Below, in pieces: positions 53,801 through 58,993 of a stretch of 64,000 nucleotides of DNA. The position numbers and the translations under genes were made by a program. The stretch's first letter is position 1; every line of letters starts with the position of its first letter. Under the pieces are notes generated by a model. The model saw only the letters and a program-made list of their open reading frames with translations, was not told the DNA's origin and searched no databases. The DNA is from Lumbricus terrestris (lineage: Eukaryota; Annelida; Clitellata; Crassiclitellata; Lumbricidae), in contig OX457036.1 of NCBI GenBank assembly GCA_949752735.1, positions 94,257,198-94,321,197 of the forward strand, in the 5' to 3' direction.

Positions 53801-56800
53801 CTCCTTTGAGAGTAAATCAGCCTTCGGGCTGTTTAACATGTGTTTATTGTCGCCCTGGCCTCCGGTTAGCCGCCCAGTGGCCCAAAATTGAATGTATGGC
53901 CTCACTCTGTTCAAATCCGGTCCTGCGTGGTGTAAGGGTGTAAGCAGTAGACTACCATGGGCCCTAGGAAAGACTATGGGAGTTGAACCCCCCCCCAACT
54001 CCCACTGTAATTCTGTCCAGTCATCCACGCATAACCATAGAAATAAAGCCATAGAAATAAAGCCATATAAATAAAACCATATAAATAAAACCTACAAATA
54101 AAACCATACGAATAAAACCATAGAAATAAAACCATAAAAATAAATTCACAGAAGATAGAAAAAAAAACAGAAGACAAATATAAAAGGATGTTTGCTCCAT
54201 AAGGCTGCATTTTAAGTCCTTTCCACCGCATTAATTTAACTTTGGTAACTCCTTAGTCACGACTTTACAGATCGGAGTGGGCTACTGCTGACGACTGAAA
54301 TGGAGCAAAATAATGTAAATAGCCTGCAGGCCAACTCTCAACCAAGCTGCTATTATAGGCCTATTTAATTATAGTTTGGCTACATTTTCTAATCTAAACT
54401 CGACGAAAATCCGCCATAGCCCGTCAACTGTACAAATAAAAAAATGTTTGGATATGCAAGAGCATGCCCGTAGACCGACCAGCGGAGAACGAGCTACTGA
54501 ATAGTATAATTATATTCAGTGAATACGATCAGTCGAAAGATGATTGAGGCATGAATACTAATGAAGTTTGTGTTTGGAAAATTTAATGTAGGTTAAACAC
54601 TCGAATTACATGAATATTGAATATTTAAATGTGGGTTTTCAAATGTAATTTAGGCCTATAGCTTACACAGATATGGACAATGGACGGAGACGAGCATAGT
54701 CGACGCGCTGCCCGCTGTCCAGACCTGATCGGGAAGGACTCAGTAGGCCTGACTGGTATGGACGTACGCACAAGCCATAGGGGAAGATGGCAAGGCTTCT
54801 TATAGGAAATTTTTTAAACTGTACAAACCCTTCCACTTTTGGCAGGCGGCCACTGGCTGAGGCTCTGAAAGGTTCTTACCCTTTTCTTATTGCCTTCTTT
54901 AGTGTTTGTACATACCAAGTGATAAACTAAAATTCTTGATTTCGAACAATCTGTTGACCTTTTTAGTATAGGCTAGTGTCTTATTTTAGCCTCCTTTTTT
55001 CTATGGTGACCTCAATTTCTTACTTTTTCTTTTGGACTAGGAGCAGGGTTTTAAAAAGAAATTTGTAGAACTGCACAACCAAGAATTTTCTAGGGCGGCT
55101 TTGTTTGGCGAAATTTTTTCGTCTTTTCAGAAAATTTTCCCGATAAATGTCGCAAGTCGGCCACAAAAAACTGATGACCTTTTTGCCAATGACTGAGGGC
55201 AATGACCTTATTTGCCAGTTGTCACTGCACATGAGTGCTTCTATAAATGCACAAATCCGTTTAGAAATGCACATTTTTTTACAACTGCACGCTAAAAACC
55301 TTGCAAGATTGGACACTTGGCCCCTGGAAAATTGACACCTATTTATTCAACTAATACTTTTTTAAAGCATATTTCTTTGCACTAAAACAATAATGATATT
55401 AACGATTATACAATGTGAAGCTGAGAAATTTACATTTAGAAATCTCTGGGAAGAACTATATACCCGGTTCTTAATTTCCTGCTTCACATTATTCAAGCTC
55501 TTGCTAAAAATTTGACCGTGTTCATCATGTTTTGCCCCTCTGCAAAAATATATATCCGCCAGTGGCGTCCATGGTCCATTCAACCCTAATCAACCTTTCA
55601 AGCTTCTCATCCTCAGCGAAACCCGATATATTTATTACTAGCTGAATTACCCGGCGTTGCCCGGGAAATGTTTTTGTCCCCAGCCACGCCTGACCCCGTT
55701 CCGACTTCACCATTCTGACCCCGCCTTTCATCGACCCCCGCGTTAAGGCGAAGTAACGAACCTCTCCGCTAGGTGTACATGTCTGGTCGATAATTGAAGA
55801 GCTAAACCCGTTAAGTCCACTCGACACGTAACTGAGAAAAACGGCTTTTTCTGAAAAGCCGCTACCATTCACCGCAACATGCTTCTTTCATAAATTGTTC
55901 GATAAAGGAAGTTTTTGAAATCTACGCTAATTTTTTCCAATTATTTGCAGTTATGTTCGCATTATTTGCGTCCATAACATTTTTTGTTCCGCGGCGTAAA
56001 GATTTGAGCTCAAAATAATGACGTCATGAGTTTAGTGAACATAAAGCCAACGATCGTTTTTATAACAGCGAAATTTAAAATATGGAAAGATTTTTGGATC
56101 GCTTTCTTTGTTTTTGTCGAGTGGATCAGAAGAAATAAGGCCAGAATAATCATCAGAAATATTTTCGATATAAGTAAATATCACGTGATCTCAAACCGTC
56201 ATGCCATTGGTTGTAGGATTCTTGTAGGCAATGGAGGCGATGAACGCGAATGGTTTTCGAAGCGCTTATCGCGTGTGAAGTTAAAATGTTGACAGCTCGG
56301 GCTATAAAGTTTATTGACAGCTGAAAATAGTCGCGTTAAACGTCAAATGTGGGTAAGAATCAGTTTGAAAATTTTGGTAAAACGAATCGCTGTCATTTCC
56401 GAGCAGGCTCTGGCGAAAAATTCAAAATACATCCATACAAACAGAAAAAATACAAACAGAATAATGACTCTGCTTTATAAGTATAGATCATCAACTGCTC
56501 AGCCTCATAGGCCTACCGAGTACCGACTCTTTGGTTTCTGTTGCACCCACATTTGGATCGGCACCGAGCTATTCCAGAAAACCGTCATAACACGACGAGA
56601 CTCTAATAAATCTGGCGCCCCGAGCTTAGCCTTGCAAGTTTAGCTATAGAGTACAAATTCGGAGTTTAAGCTTGCGATCGCGTCGGTGCGCGCTCTTTGC
56701 GCCTCCCTCCAACGGTGCATTGTTTTGAGGGTCTTCGGGAGGCTTTTAGAACCTCTATTCTGCTCGACAGCGAAAGCTGCGTAAAGGTAATAAAAGAGAA

Positions 56801-57666
56801 CGTTGTCTATGCATCACAAAACGAAATGACAAGTCGCCTTTGTCGCGACGTTTCCTTTGTTTGAGACAGAAAGACACACAGACAGATAGACAGACACAGA
56901 CAAACACACAGACAGACACACAGACATGTATGGAGATAAACAGAGGCAGAGTGAGATAGAGTCGAGACGGGTTAATAACTTTCCGCACGACCGCATTACA
57001 CAAATACAGCAAATTATGCAAATATCTATGCGTAAATAAAGTTAAGGTCATGAAGCAATTGATAAGGTTACAAGTAAATATGTGATCAGACGGATCAACG
57101 ACATATTTTATGATGTCACGAATCATTGGCAAGCTCTGCAGAACGTAACATTCATTGGAAGGACTGTGACACTGAAAGATAGCGACAGAGCGATACAGAG
57201 AGACAGAGAGAAACAGAGAAACAGACAGACAGGCAGACAAAAACTGACAGAGACAGTGTGACAATGAGAAAGAGATACAGATAGAGATAGATACAGAAAG
57301 AGAGAAAAGAAAGAAACATACAGACAGACAGAGAGAGAGAGAGACAAAGTGAGAGACACAGAGACACAGAGACAAAGAGACATATAGACACAGAGAGAAA
57401 GAGAGAAAAGAGAGACATAGAGACAGAGAGAGAAAGAAACAGAACAGAGACGGAGACAGAGAGACGGAGACAGAGAGACACATGGACAGACAGGTGGAGA
57501 GACAGAATGATTATAGACAGAGACAGAGAGACAAAGACAGGTAGACATAGACATACATGTAGATATACTCACATGACTGTGCATGACCGGATGACACCAG
57601 ACACGAGGCTAAGACGAGAAGAGATGACGCGAACGTCAAAGACGACTCCAGCCGACGTCCCCCGCC
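8849..57666 (-). CDS. Giant transmembrane collagen-like protein, 29 exons (whole-gene span)
   Basis: This is a split gene read right to left. The exons, listed separately, total 17,223 nt (5,740 residues plus TGA stop). The domain order is signal peptide, a domain of about 165 residues of unrecognised family, about 5,200 residues of Gly-X-Y repeat, EGF modules, one transmembrane helix and a proline-rich cytoplasmic tail. The product is therefore inferred to be a type I membrane-anchored, trimeric rod on the cell surface. Nearly every intron in the repeat and EGF part is phase 1, splitting a Gly codon as G|GN in the repeat. Threonine is very frequent in the Y position and proline and charged residues are sparse. 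Annelid cuticle collagens are also very long with Y-position Thr that carries galactose, but homology to them is only inferred. It is not a fibrillar collagen, since no C-propeptide is seen. The start codon is uncertain. Splicing is inferred from sequence, not from transcripts. Confidence 0.88.
9614..9803. repeat. Foldback element in the last intron
   Basis: The two ends are inverted copies: AATAACTGGGA at the tips and GCAATGAAGATTTTAC further in, about 190 bp in total. It looks like a small MITE. No target duplication was recognised. Confidence 0.55.
9977..10081 (-). CDS. Partial calcium-binding EGF module (four Cys)
   Basis: Acceptor CCATGTAG, donor CCGA|GTATGA; 105 nt, phase 1 at both ends. 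It starts Asp-Ile-Asp-Glu-Cys and contains C-x3-N-S-Y-G-S-Y-x-C, the signature of calcium-binding EGF. Only the first four cysteines are present, and C5 and C6 are missing before the donor. The phase fits between module 3 and the membrane exon. It could be an alternative or decaying exon, but the acceptor, phase and motif make it credible. Confidence 0.65.
10599..10763 (-). CDS. EGF-like module 3
   Basis: Acceptor CGCTGCAG, donor CTCG|GTTGGC; 165 nt, phase 1 at both ends. A short spacer with NMT and NVS sites is followed by a six-Cys EGF module (SNGGC-x3-C ... HCAC-x4-GYNLT ... KC). It closely resembles module 2, so the two probably arose by duplication. Confidence 0.87.
11284..11418 (-). CDS. 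EGF-like module 2
   Basis: Acceptor TTGATAG, donor GGAG|GTAACT; 135 nt, phase 1 at both ends. Forty-five residues with the canonical pattern C-x-Y-x3-GGC-x3-C-x9-C-x-C-x2-GY-x9-C. NGSS and NRTA are potential N-glycosylation sites. It joins module 1 in frame (Ser codon AG|T shared across the splice as A|GT). Confidence 0.87.
12312..13145. mobile_element. GGACAA-repeat-ended element II
   Basis: Left arm (about 12321-12432) of GGACAAAACCCCC-type tandem units, some GGTATAAAACCC; right arm (about 13026-13137) is the inverse. Tips GGGAGCAGGACAAA and GGAGTCTAGGACAAA. A perfect 8-bp target duplication TTATACAT lies at 12304-12311 and 13146-13153. The interior carries a TTCA/TTCG tetranucleotide array. 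It sits in the intron between EGF modules 1 and 2. Confidence 0.78.
12494..12728. repeat. TTCA/TTCG tetranucleotide array
   Basis: About 235 bp of TTCA, TTCG and TTAA units inside element II. Confidence 0.93.
13374..13511 (-). CDS. EGF-like module 1
   Basis: Acceptor GCTTGCAG, donor AGCA|GTGAGT; 138 nt, phase 1 at both ends. Forty-six residues with six Cys in EGF order: C-x4-C-x3-C, a loop, then Y-C-x-C, the Gly-Tyr turn (TMGY) and a final Cys. The first half has no calcium-binding Asp-x-Asp-Glu motif. It lies directly after the collagen linker. Confidence 0.85.
14085..15044 (-). CDS. Collagen exon 21, C-terminal end of the rod plus linker
   Basis: Acceptor ATTATAG, donor GCTG|GTACGT; 960 nt. 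The repeat runs unbroken until the last residues, where it dissolves into GPA GPA AIG and a run of five Gly, then Leu-Asp-Asp-Ala, a flexible linker to the first EGF module. This segment has more Ile, Val and aromatic residues ([12 protein letters not shown]) than the others. Confidence 0.92.
15045..16264. other. Intron between collagen exons 21 and 20
   Basis: About 1.2 kb, AT-rich, with a short TAAA run near 15745-15764. No exon or transposon end recognised. Confidence 0.7.
16265..17929 (-). CDS. Collagen exon 20 (185 triplets)
   Basis: Acceptor ATTGTAG, donor AAAG|GTATTG; 1,665 nt. Perfect Gly-X-Y repeat ending with GAK before the donor. Many triplets have Thr in Y. Confidence 0.93.
17930..19612. 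other. Intron between collagen exons 20 and 19
   Basis: About 1.7 kb, AT-rich with an A/G-rich stretch near 18715-18850. No missed Gly-X-Y exon seen. Confidence 0.7.
19613..20854 (-). CDS. Collagen exon 19 (138 triplets)
   Basis: Acceptor TTTTGTAG, donor GCGG|GTATGG; 1,242 nt. Perfect Gly-X-Y repeat, phase 1 at both ends. Confidence 0.92.
20855..22066. other. Intron with trinucleotide arrays
   Basis: It contains ACT repeats (21117-21141) and ATT/AAT repeats (21226-21345). No exon or clear transposon. Confidence 0.7.
22067..24235 (-). CDS. Collagen exon 18 (241 triplets, largest exon)
   Basis: Acceptor GTTTAG, donor ACAG|GTGAGG; 2,169 nt, 241 triplets without a visible break. GAT, GSS, GAS and GPA triplets recur in near-identical blocks at the DNA level, suggesting growth by internal duplication. 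Charged residues are very rare. Confidence 0.93.
24236..25425. other. Intron with retroposon tail
   Basis: About 1.2 kb. A GCGCTATATAAA motif followed by TGAA repeats at about 25150-25215 looks like the 3' tail of a retroposon on the plus strand. Nothing else recognised. Confidence 0.5.
25426..26217 (-). CDS. Collagen exon 17 (88 triplets)
   Basis: Acceptor GTTACCAG, donor ACAG|GTAATT; 792 nt. Perfect Gly-X-Y repeat, phase 1 at both ends. The intron between this exon and exon 16 is only 140 bp, the shortest in the gene. Confidence 0.92.
26358..27203 (-). CDS. Collagen exon 16 (94 triplets)
   Basis: Acceptor ATTGCAG, donor CCAG|GTACAA; 846 nt. Perfect Gly-X-Y repeat, with some Arg/Asp triplets (GSR GDT, GPR GDA). 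Confidence 0.92.
27641..27829 (-). CDS. Collagen exon 15 (21 triplets)
   Basis: Acceptor CGTGCAG, donor ACAG|GTAGGA; 189 nt. Perfect Gly-X-Y repeat dominated by Ser and Ala. Confidence 0.9.
27830..28906. other. Intron between collagen exons 15 and 14
   Basis: About 1.1 kb with a small TTACAGTAC-type repeat near 28221-28262. No exon recognised. Confidence 0.6.
28907..29248 (-). CDS. Collagen exon 14 (38 triplets)
   Basis: Acceptor GCATTTAG, donor ACAG|GTGAGT (consensus); 342 nt. Perfect Gly-X-Y repeat. Confidence 0.92.
29440..29562. repeat. ATC/ACC/GTC trinucleotide array
   Basis: Imperfect trinucleotide repeats in the intron between exons 14 and 13. Confidence 0.85.
29801..30286 (-). CDS. 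Collagen exon 13 (54 triplets)
   Basis: Acceptor GTCATTAG, donor ACCG|GTAAAT; 486 nt. Perfect Gly-X-Y repeat starting GGV GAV GDT, phase 1 at both ends. Confidence 0.92.
30673..30887 (+). mobile_element. tRNA-derived SINE
   Basis: The head has RNA polymerase III promoter boxes: box A TGGTGTAGTGG (30684-30694) and box B GGTTCGGATCC (30727-30737). The tail ends GCGCTATAAGAAGTGCACATAC, the same tail found at 1-55. Length about 215 bp. Target duplications were not resolved. It lies antisense to the collagen gene in an intron. Confidence 0.75.
31259..31420 (-). CDS. Collagen exon 12 (18 triplets)
   Basis: Acceptor CTTTTAG, donor TCGG|GTGAGA; 162 nt. Perfect Gly-X-Y repeat, phase 1 at both ends. 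Confidence 0.9.
31684..32029. mobile_element. MITE with GGGCGGATCCAG termini
   Basis: Termini GGGCGGATACAG and, inverted, GGGCGGATCCAG. The interior has about two and a half copies of a unit of about 70 bp (CTGATGAC...TTTTTAGTCATTTGGT...CATACCATTTCCC). The flanks CCTCTTCC and CCTCTTTC may be a target duplication. The same family is present at 4433-4538. Confidence 0.55.
32946..33350 (-). CDS. Collagen exon 11 (45 triplets)
   Basis: Acceptor TATACAG, donor ACAG|GTAATC; 405 nt. Perfect Gly-X-Y repeat, phase 1 at both ends. Confidence 0.92.
33463..33725 (-). mobile_element. LINE ORF2 C-terminal relic with 3' tail
   Basis: Minus-strand translation of 33549-33696 gives the ORF2 C-terminal pattern ([19 protein letters not shown] ... 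FHHNLKT), then a 3' end with GCGCTCCTGAGTAGTA and a TGAA-type tail at 33463-33480. L2/CR1-like, heavily 5'-truncated. Confidence 0.6.
34184..34399 (-). CDS. Collagen exon 10 (24 triplets)
   Basis: Acceptor CGCTCAG, donor ACAG|GTAATT; 216 nt. Perfect Gly-X-Y repeat, phase 1 at both ends. Confidence 0.9.
34400..35125. other. Intron between collagen exons 10 and 9
   Basis: No recognised exon, repeat or transposon end in about 730 bp. Confidence 0.6.
35126..35674 (-). CDS. Collagen exon 9 (61 triplets)
   Basis: Acceptor AATATAG, donor TCAG|GTACGT; 549 nt. Perfect repeat with a locally higher Pro content ([12 protein letters not shown]) and GEN/GET triplets. Confidence 0.92.
36340..36560 (-). 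pseudogene. Possible reverse-transcriptase tail relic
   Basis: On the minus strand a broken reading resembles the extreme C-terminal part of endonuclease-reverse transcriptases ([15 protein letters not shown]), interrupted by stops. Weak evidence, pattern only. Confidence 0.25.
36680..37264 (-). CDS. Collagen exon 8 (65 triplets)
   Basis: Acceptor TTTCTAG, donor ACAG|GTAGAT; 585 nt. Perfect Gly-X-Y repeat, phase 1 at both ends. Confidence 0.92.
37265..38102. other. Intron between collagen exons 8 and 7
   Basis: A plus-strand frame at 37453-37641 has no recognisable motif. Otherwise AT-rich with nothing identified. Confidence 0.6.
38103..38507 (-). CDS. Collagen exon 7 (45 triplets)
   Basis: Acceptor ATTCCAG, donor AGAG|GTACCG; 405 nt. 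Perfect Gly-X-Y repeat, phase 1 at both ends. Confidence 0.92.
38813..38876. repeat. ATC trinucleotide microsatellite
   Basis: Nearly pure (ATC)n, about 64 bp, ending some 15 bp before the donor side of collagen exon 6. Confidence 0.95.
38892..39323 (-). CDS. Collagen exon 6 (48 triplets)
   Basis: Acceptor TTCGCAG, donor CCAG|GTAAAT; 432 nt, phase 1 at both ends. Perfect repeat. A long ATC microsatellite begins a few bases beyond the donor. Confidence 0.92.
39476..40977. mobile_element. hAT-type non-autonomous element, 1.5 kb
   Basis: Termini CAGGGCCGCATTAAGG and, inverted, CACGCCCGCATTAAGG (14 of 16 match) with a perfect 8-bp target duplication CAGATGGA (39468-39475, 40978-40985). GC-rich GGGCCCGGGTGCTG blocks lie inside both ends. 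No transposase recognised. It carries a second, nested element at 40532-40738. It is inserted in the intron between collagen exons 6 and 5. Confidence 0.85.
40532..40738. mobile_element. hAT-type MITE nested in the 1.5-kb element
   Basis: 207 bp, termini CAGGCCTGGATTAAA and inverted CAGGGCTGGATTAAA, perfect 8-bp target duplication TTCCCAAA (40524-40531, 40739-40746). It is younger than the element it sits in. Confidence 0.87.
41274..41325 (+). repeat. SINE/LINE tail fragment
   Basis: It resembles the retroposon tail type GGGAGCGCTTTTGAATAGC...GAAGCGCC. Short and diverged. Confidence 0.35.
41527..41613. repeat. Near-perfect intronic hairpin (37-bp arms)
   Basis: Arms 41527-41563 and 41577-41613 pair at 34 of 37 positions around a 13-nt loop. 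The size and shape suit a microRNA precursor on either strand, or a tiny MITE. No named microRNA recognised. Confidence 0.75.
42081..42521 (-). CDS. Collagen exon 5 (49 triplets)
   Basis: Acceptor GTTGCAG, donor AAG|GTAAGA; 441 nt. Perfect Gly-X-Y, including a glycine-dense stretch (GGG SSG). The next intron downstream (39324-42080) carries a nested pair of hAT-type elements. Confidence 0.92.
43093..44001 (-). CDS. Collagen exon 4 (101 triplets)
   Basis: Acceptor TTTTAG, donor CAG|GTATCT; 909 nt, phase 1 at both ends. Uninterrupted Gly-X-Y with some charged triplets (GDR GET, GPR GDT) and many GAT/GPT. Confidence 0.92.
44349..44458. repeat. AATAAATATTATTCAT tandem repeat
   Basis: Five to six imperfect copies of an 18-20 bp AT-rich unit in the intron between collagen exons 4 and 3. 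Confidence 0.85.
44933..46561 (-). CDS. Collagen exon 3 (543 residues, one Gly to Glu)
   Basis: Acceptor TTTTAG, donor ACAG|GTGAGC; 1,629 nt, 181 triplet positions, phase 1 at both ends. The repeat is unbroken except at 46362-46364, where a GAG (Glu) codon stands in a Gly position (context GSQ ESG GTP). Composition is rich in GAT, GST and GAS triplets. Confidence 0.92.
46899..47999 (-). CDS. Collagen exon 2 (367 residues, interrupted repeat)
   Basis: Acceptor GGTAG at the right end. The left end reads ACAG|GCAAGA, a GC donor instead of GT. This is the only collagen exon whose length (1,101 nt) is not a multiple of 9, apart from the last one with its linker. Five imperfections are visible: two short triplets (GT at about 47950-47955, GS at about 47116-47121) and three stretches with two extra residues (GAPAA at 47728-47742; GPTSI and GGPTV back to back at 47401-47430). 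It is also more proline-rich (several GPP) than the rest. It may be the hinge or nucleation part of the rod. Confidence 0.88.
48458..48529 (-). CDS. Collagen exon 1 (8 Gly-X-Y triplets)
   Basis: This 72-nt exon is too short to show as a long open frame. Acceptor GTTAG precedes GG ATA ACT GGA; the donor after ACA G is GTTGGT. It encodes [24 protein letters not shown], eight perfect triplets, and links the N-terminal domain to the rod. Length is a multiple of 9 and both ends are phase 1. Confidence 0.85.
48530..49334. other. Intron between the N-terminal domain and collagen exon 1
   Basis: About 800 bp. A plus-strand frame at 48860-49147 has no coding character. Nothing else recognised. Confidence 0.6.
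49335..49542 (-). CDS. N-terminal domain exon 2 leading into the collagen rod
   Basis: Acceptor TTGTAG, donor CCAA|GTAAGA; 208 nt, phase 0 to phase 1. It continues the previous exon without a frame break: [17 protein letters not shown], then a second half with a single Cys ([10 protein letters not shown]) and an NVT glycosylation site, ending in Glu-Ile-Asp-Pro. The motif of V-x-V-Q-x-GDYLG after a beta-rich half resembles repeated all-beta modules in secreted proteins, but the family is not identified. The last base A joins GG of the next exon to give Arg, directly followed by the first collagen triplets. The lone Cys is free to pair between chains. Confidence 0.8.
49675..50587. mobile_element. 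hAT-type non-autonomous element, 0.9 kb
   Basis: Termini CAGGGGCTTCTATCCC and inverted CAGGGCCTTCTATCCC with a perfect 8-bp target duplication TATACTGG (49667-49674, 50588-50595). Subterminal GGCGCA and poly-G tracts are mirrored. No transposase frame. It lies in the intron that splits the N-terminal domain. Confidence 0.87.
51036..51098. repeat. 63-nt intronic hairpin
   Basis: CCCTTTAATGCCAGATGGTA pairs with TACCATCT-C-GGCATTAAAGGG, leaving one bulged base and a 22-nt loop. It lies about 80 bp from the donor of the exon at 51182. Possible microRNA-like or small MITE hairpin. Confidence 0.7.
51182..51468 (-). CDS. N-terminal domain exon 1, probably beta-rich
   Basis: Acceptor TTTGCAG and donor AAG|GTGAGC; 287 nt, phase 1 to phase 0. 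It encodes about 96 residues rich in aromatic and beta-branched residues with no cysteine, including a Tyr-Tyr-Tyr-Phe-Tyr-Ala-Ala-Ala-Gly stretch followed by Leu-Gln-Ile-Trp-Arg-Pro and Tyr-Thr-Leu-Val-Trp-Gln. NNVT and NNSA are potential N-glycosylation sites. The alternation suggests a beta-sandwich extracellular domain completed by the next exon. I do not recognise a named family. A lectin-like, matrix-binding or trimer-initiating role is possible but not shown. Confidence 0.8.
52331..52413 (-). repeat. LINE 3' end fragment
   Basis: Same 3' terminal sequence and ATTACG-type tail as the element at 4821-6125, minus orientation. Confidence 0.6.
52801..53085 (-). repeat. LINE 3' non-coding end
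   Basis: ATTACG tail at 52801-52821 followed (reading leftwards) by the 3' non-coding region of the same family as 4821-6125, up to the block gagtgaaaggcccgaggtg. No coding part. Confidence 0.65.
53128..53272 (-). pseudogene. Ty3/gypsy-like reverse-transcriptase scrap
   Basis: The minus-strand reading resembles the first conserved block of LTR-retrotransposon reverse transcriptase ([16 protein letters not shown], then LNEGIIVPA), stopping at TAA just after a Trp. Only this fragment is present. It has neither LTRs nor the YxDD block. Confidence 0.5.
54034..54144. repeat. 12-bp minisatellite
   Basis: About nine copies of an AAATAAAACCAT-like unit. Confidence 0.9.
55310..55580 (-). repeat. Copy of the poly-G hAT-type repeat family
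   Basis: It shares GGCCCCTGGAAAATTGACACC and the TTCCTGCTTCACATT block with the element at 3222-4306 and the scrap at 50700-50912. The right end is near AGTGGCGTCCATGG. Confidence 0.5.
55638..56487 (-). mobile_element. Non-autonomous Helitron, both ends visible
   Basis: On the minus strand the 5' end is TC (TCTATACTTATAAAGC, from 56487). The 3' end is a GC-rich hairpin (CCCGGGCAACGCCGGG at 55650-55665), an 8-nt spacer and CTAG (55638-55641). The flanking host bases are A and T, as expected for insertion at AT without duplication. The 850-bp interior has no Rep/helicase frame. It lies in the first long intron. Confidence 0.78.
56870..57540. repeat. GACA/AGACAG tetranucleotide-like arrays
   Basis: Two blocks (about 56870-56960 and 57170-57540) of imperfect ACAG/AGAC units, which create Ser/Leu/Cys-rich false frames on the minus strand. 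The second block ends just before the signal-peptide exon. Confidence 0.88.
57573..57666 (-). CDS. Signal-peptide exon of the giant collagen gene
   Basis: Acceptor TTTATAG ends at 57667 and donor GTGAGT follows 57573. The 94 nt run from phase 0 to phase 1 and encode Gly-Gly-Gly-Arg-Arg, a short polar stretch, a hydrophobic core (residues read [14 protein letters not shown]), then Ser-Ser-Gly-His-Ala|Gln-Ser. That is a typical signal-peptidase pattern with cleavage after Gly-His-Ala. The exon ends with one base, T, which with CC of the next exon at 51468 gives Ser, so the phase matches. It lies in a flank of GACA-type microsatellite, and the intron to the next exon is about 6.1 kb. Linkage to this gene rests on phase, strand and logic, not on transcripts. 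Confidence 0.6.
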
Positions 57667-57887
57667 CTATAAACACAAGTCAACTTTTCGAGTCAATGTA
57701 ATACATTGCAATAAAATTCAGTATAAAAATACACGGCGATATAACTAGGCTATACTTCGTATACGCCCCAATATATATGGCTAGTCTTATTAAAGAAAAA
57801 AACAGACTCTTTGACCATATAGAGTTATAGACGGACATGTCACAGTTATAATATCTTCTCAGGACCTGCACTTCGATCGCCGTTGAT

Positions 57888-58902
57888 AGTTCTAGCACAG
57901 ACATAATGGTATGGACAAAATGGTATTAGGACAAAATGGTATTAGGACAAAATGGTATTAGGACAAGATGGTAGCGGACAAAATGGTAGCGGACAAAATG
58001 GTATGGACAAATTGGTATGGAAAAATGGTACAGATAAAGTGGTAGCGGACAAAATGGTATACTAGGACAAAATGGCACGGACAAAAGGAACGGACAAAAT
58101 TGAAGCTGGATTAAGCTATTTTTATAGCTGAACTAGAGGCTGGATAAATGGGGAAAAAATTAGAAATGGAGGCTGATTTAAGTCAGGCTATCTTATGACT
58201 GAAATTGAAGCTGGATTGAATTAAATAACGCTTGGGAAATGGAAGTTGGATGAAGGTAGGCTATTTTATAGCTGAAATGTAAGTTGGACTGTTAAAAACA
58301 CATGAGAATTGGAAGCTGAATGAAGGCATTTTATTAGCTGAAATAGAAGCTGAAGTGATGAAAAACGTTTGAGAAATGGAAGATGAATATCACGAATTAA
58401 TGGTTTCTATATGAAATAGGAGCAGGATCCATAAAAATGACGCTTGATAAATGAAATTTGGATAGATGGTTTTCTAGCTGAAATGGAAACTGGATGTATC
58501 ATGAAACAGATGAATGAAAACATCAATTCAGCTTCCATTTCTCAAGTAGGCCTATTCTTTTCACCAATCCAGCTTCCATTTCTCAAGCTTTTTCCTTCAC
58601 TCCAGTTCTATTTCAGCTAGCCTACAAAAAACCTCATTCAGCTTCCATTTCGCAAGCGTTATTTTCGTCAATCCAACTTCTATTTTAGCAATGAGATGCC
58701 TCAATCCATCGTTCATTTTATTTATAGGCCCTACCATTTTATCCGTACCATTTTGTCCGTACCATTTTACCCGCTACCATTCCGTACAATTTTTTTTCGT
58801 ACCATTTTGTCCGTACCATTTGTCCCAATAGCCTACCATTTTTTCCGCTACCATTTTGTCCGTAGCCTACCATTTTGTCCGCTTCCAATTTGTCCGATAA
58901 CC
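57888..58902. mobile_element. GGACAA-repeat-ended element III
   Basis: Left array (57908-58090) of GGACAAAATGGTA-type units and the inverse array at the right (about 58725-58902). A perfect 8-bp duplication CCGTTGAT flanks 57888 and 58902. Between the arrays lie inverted copies of a unit containing AGCTGAAATGGAAGCTGGAT, so most of the element is one large foldback. It separates the signal-peptide exon from the candidate first exon. Confidence 0.75.
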
Positions 58903-58978
58903 CCGTTGATTGTTGATAATAATTGCTCGTTAAATCTCTTGTCTCGCATGCTAGAATCCTGTGCGCTAGTTAGCTTAC

Positions 58979-58993
58979 GAGGCTACGACTCAT
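58979..58993 (-). CDS. Candidate first coding exon (start codon)
   Basis: The signal-peptide exon lacks an ATG and has an in-frame stop just upstream of its acceptor, so the start must lie in an upstream exon ending in phase 0. Reading leftwards from 58993, ATG is followed by four codons (Met-Ser-Arg-Ser-Leu) and a good donor GTAAGC in phase 0. Joining gives a basic n-region before the hydrophobic stretch. Two further in-frame ATGs lie upstream, so the exact start is open. Other upstream exons could fit equally well. Confidence 0.25.

Noticed and set aside
56755..57584. Long Ser/Leu/Cys-rich minus-strand frames resembling membrane proteins
   Set aside because: Direct translations of GACA-type microsatellite; the real coding piece is the 94-nt exon at 57573-57666.
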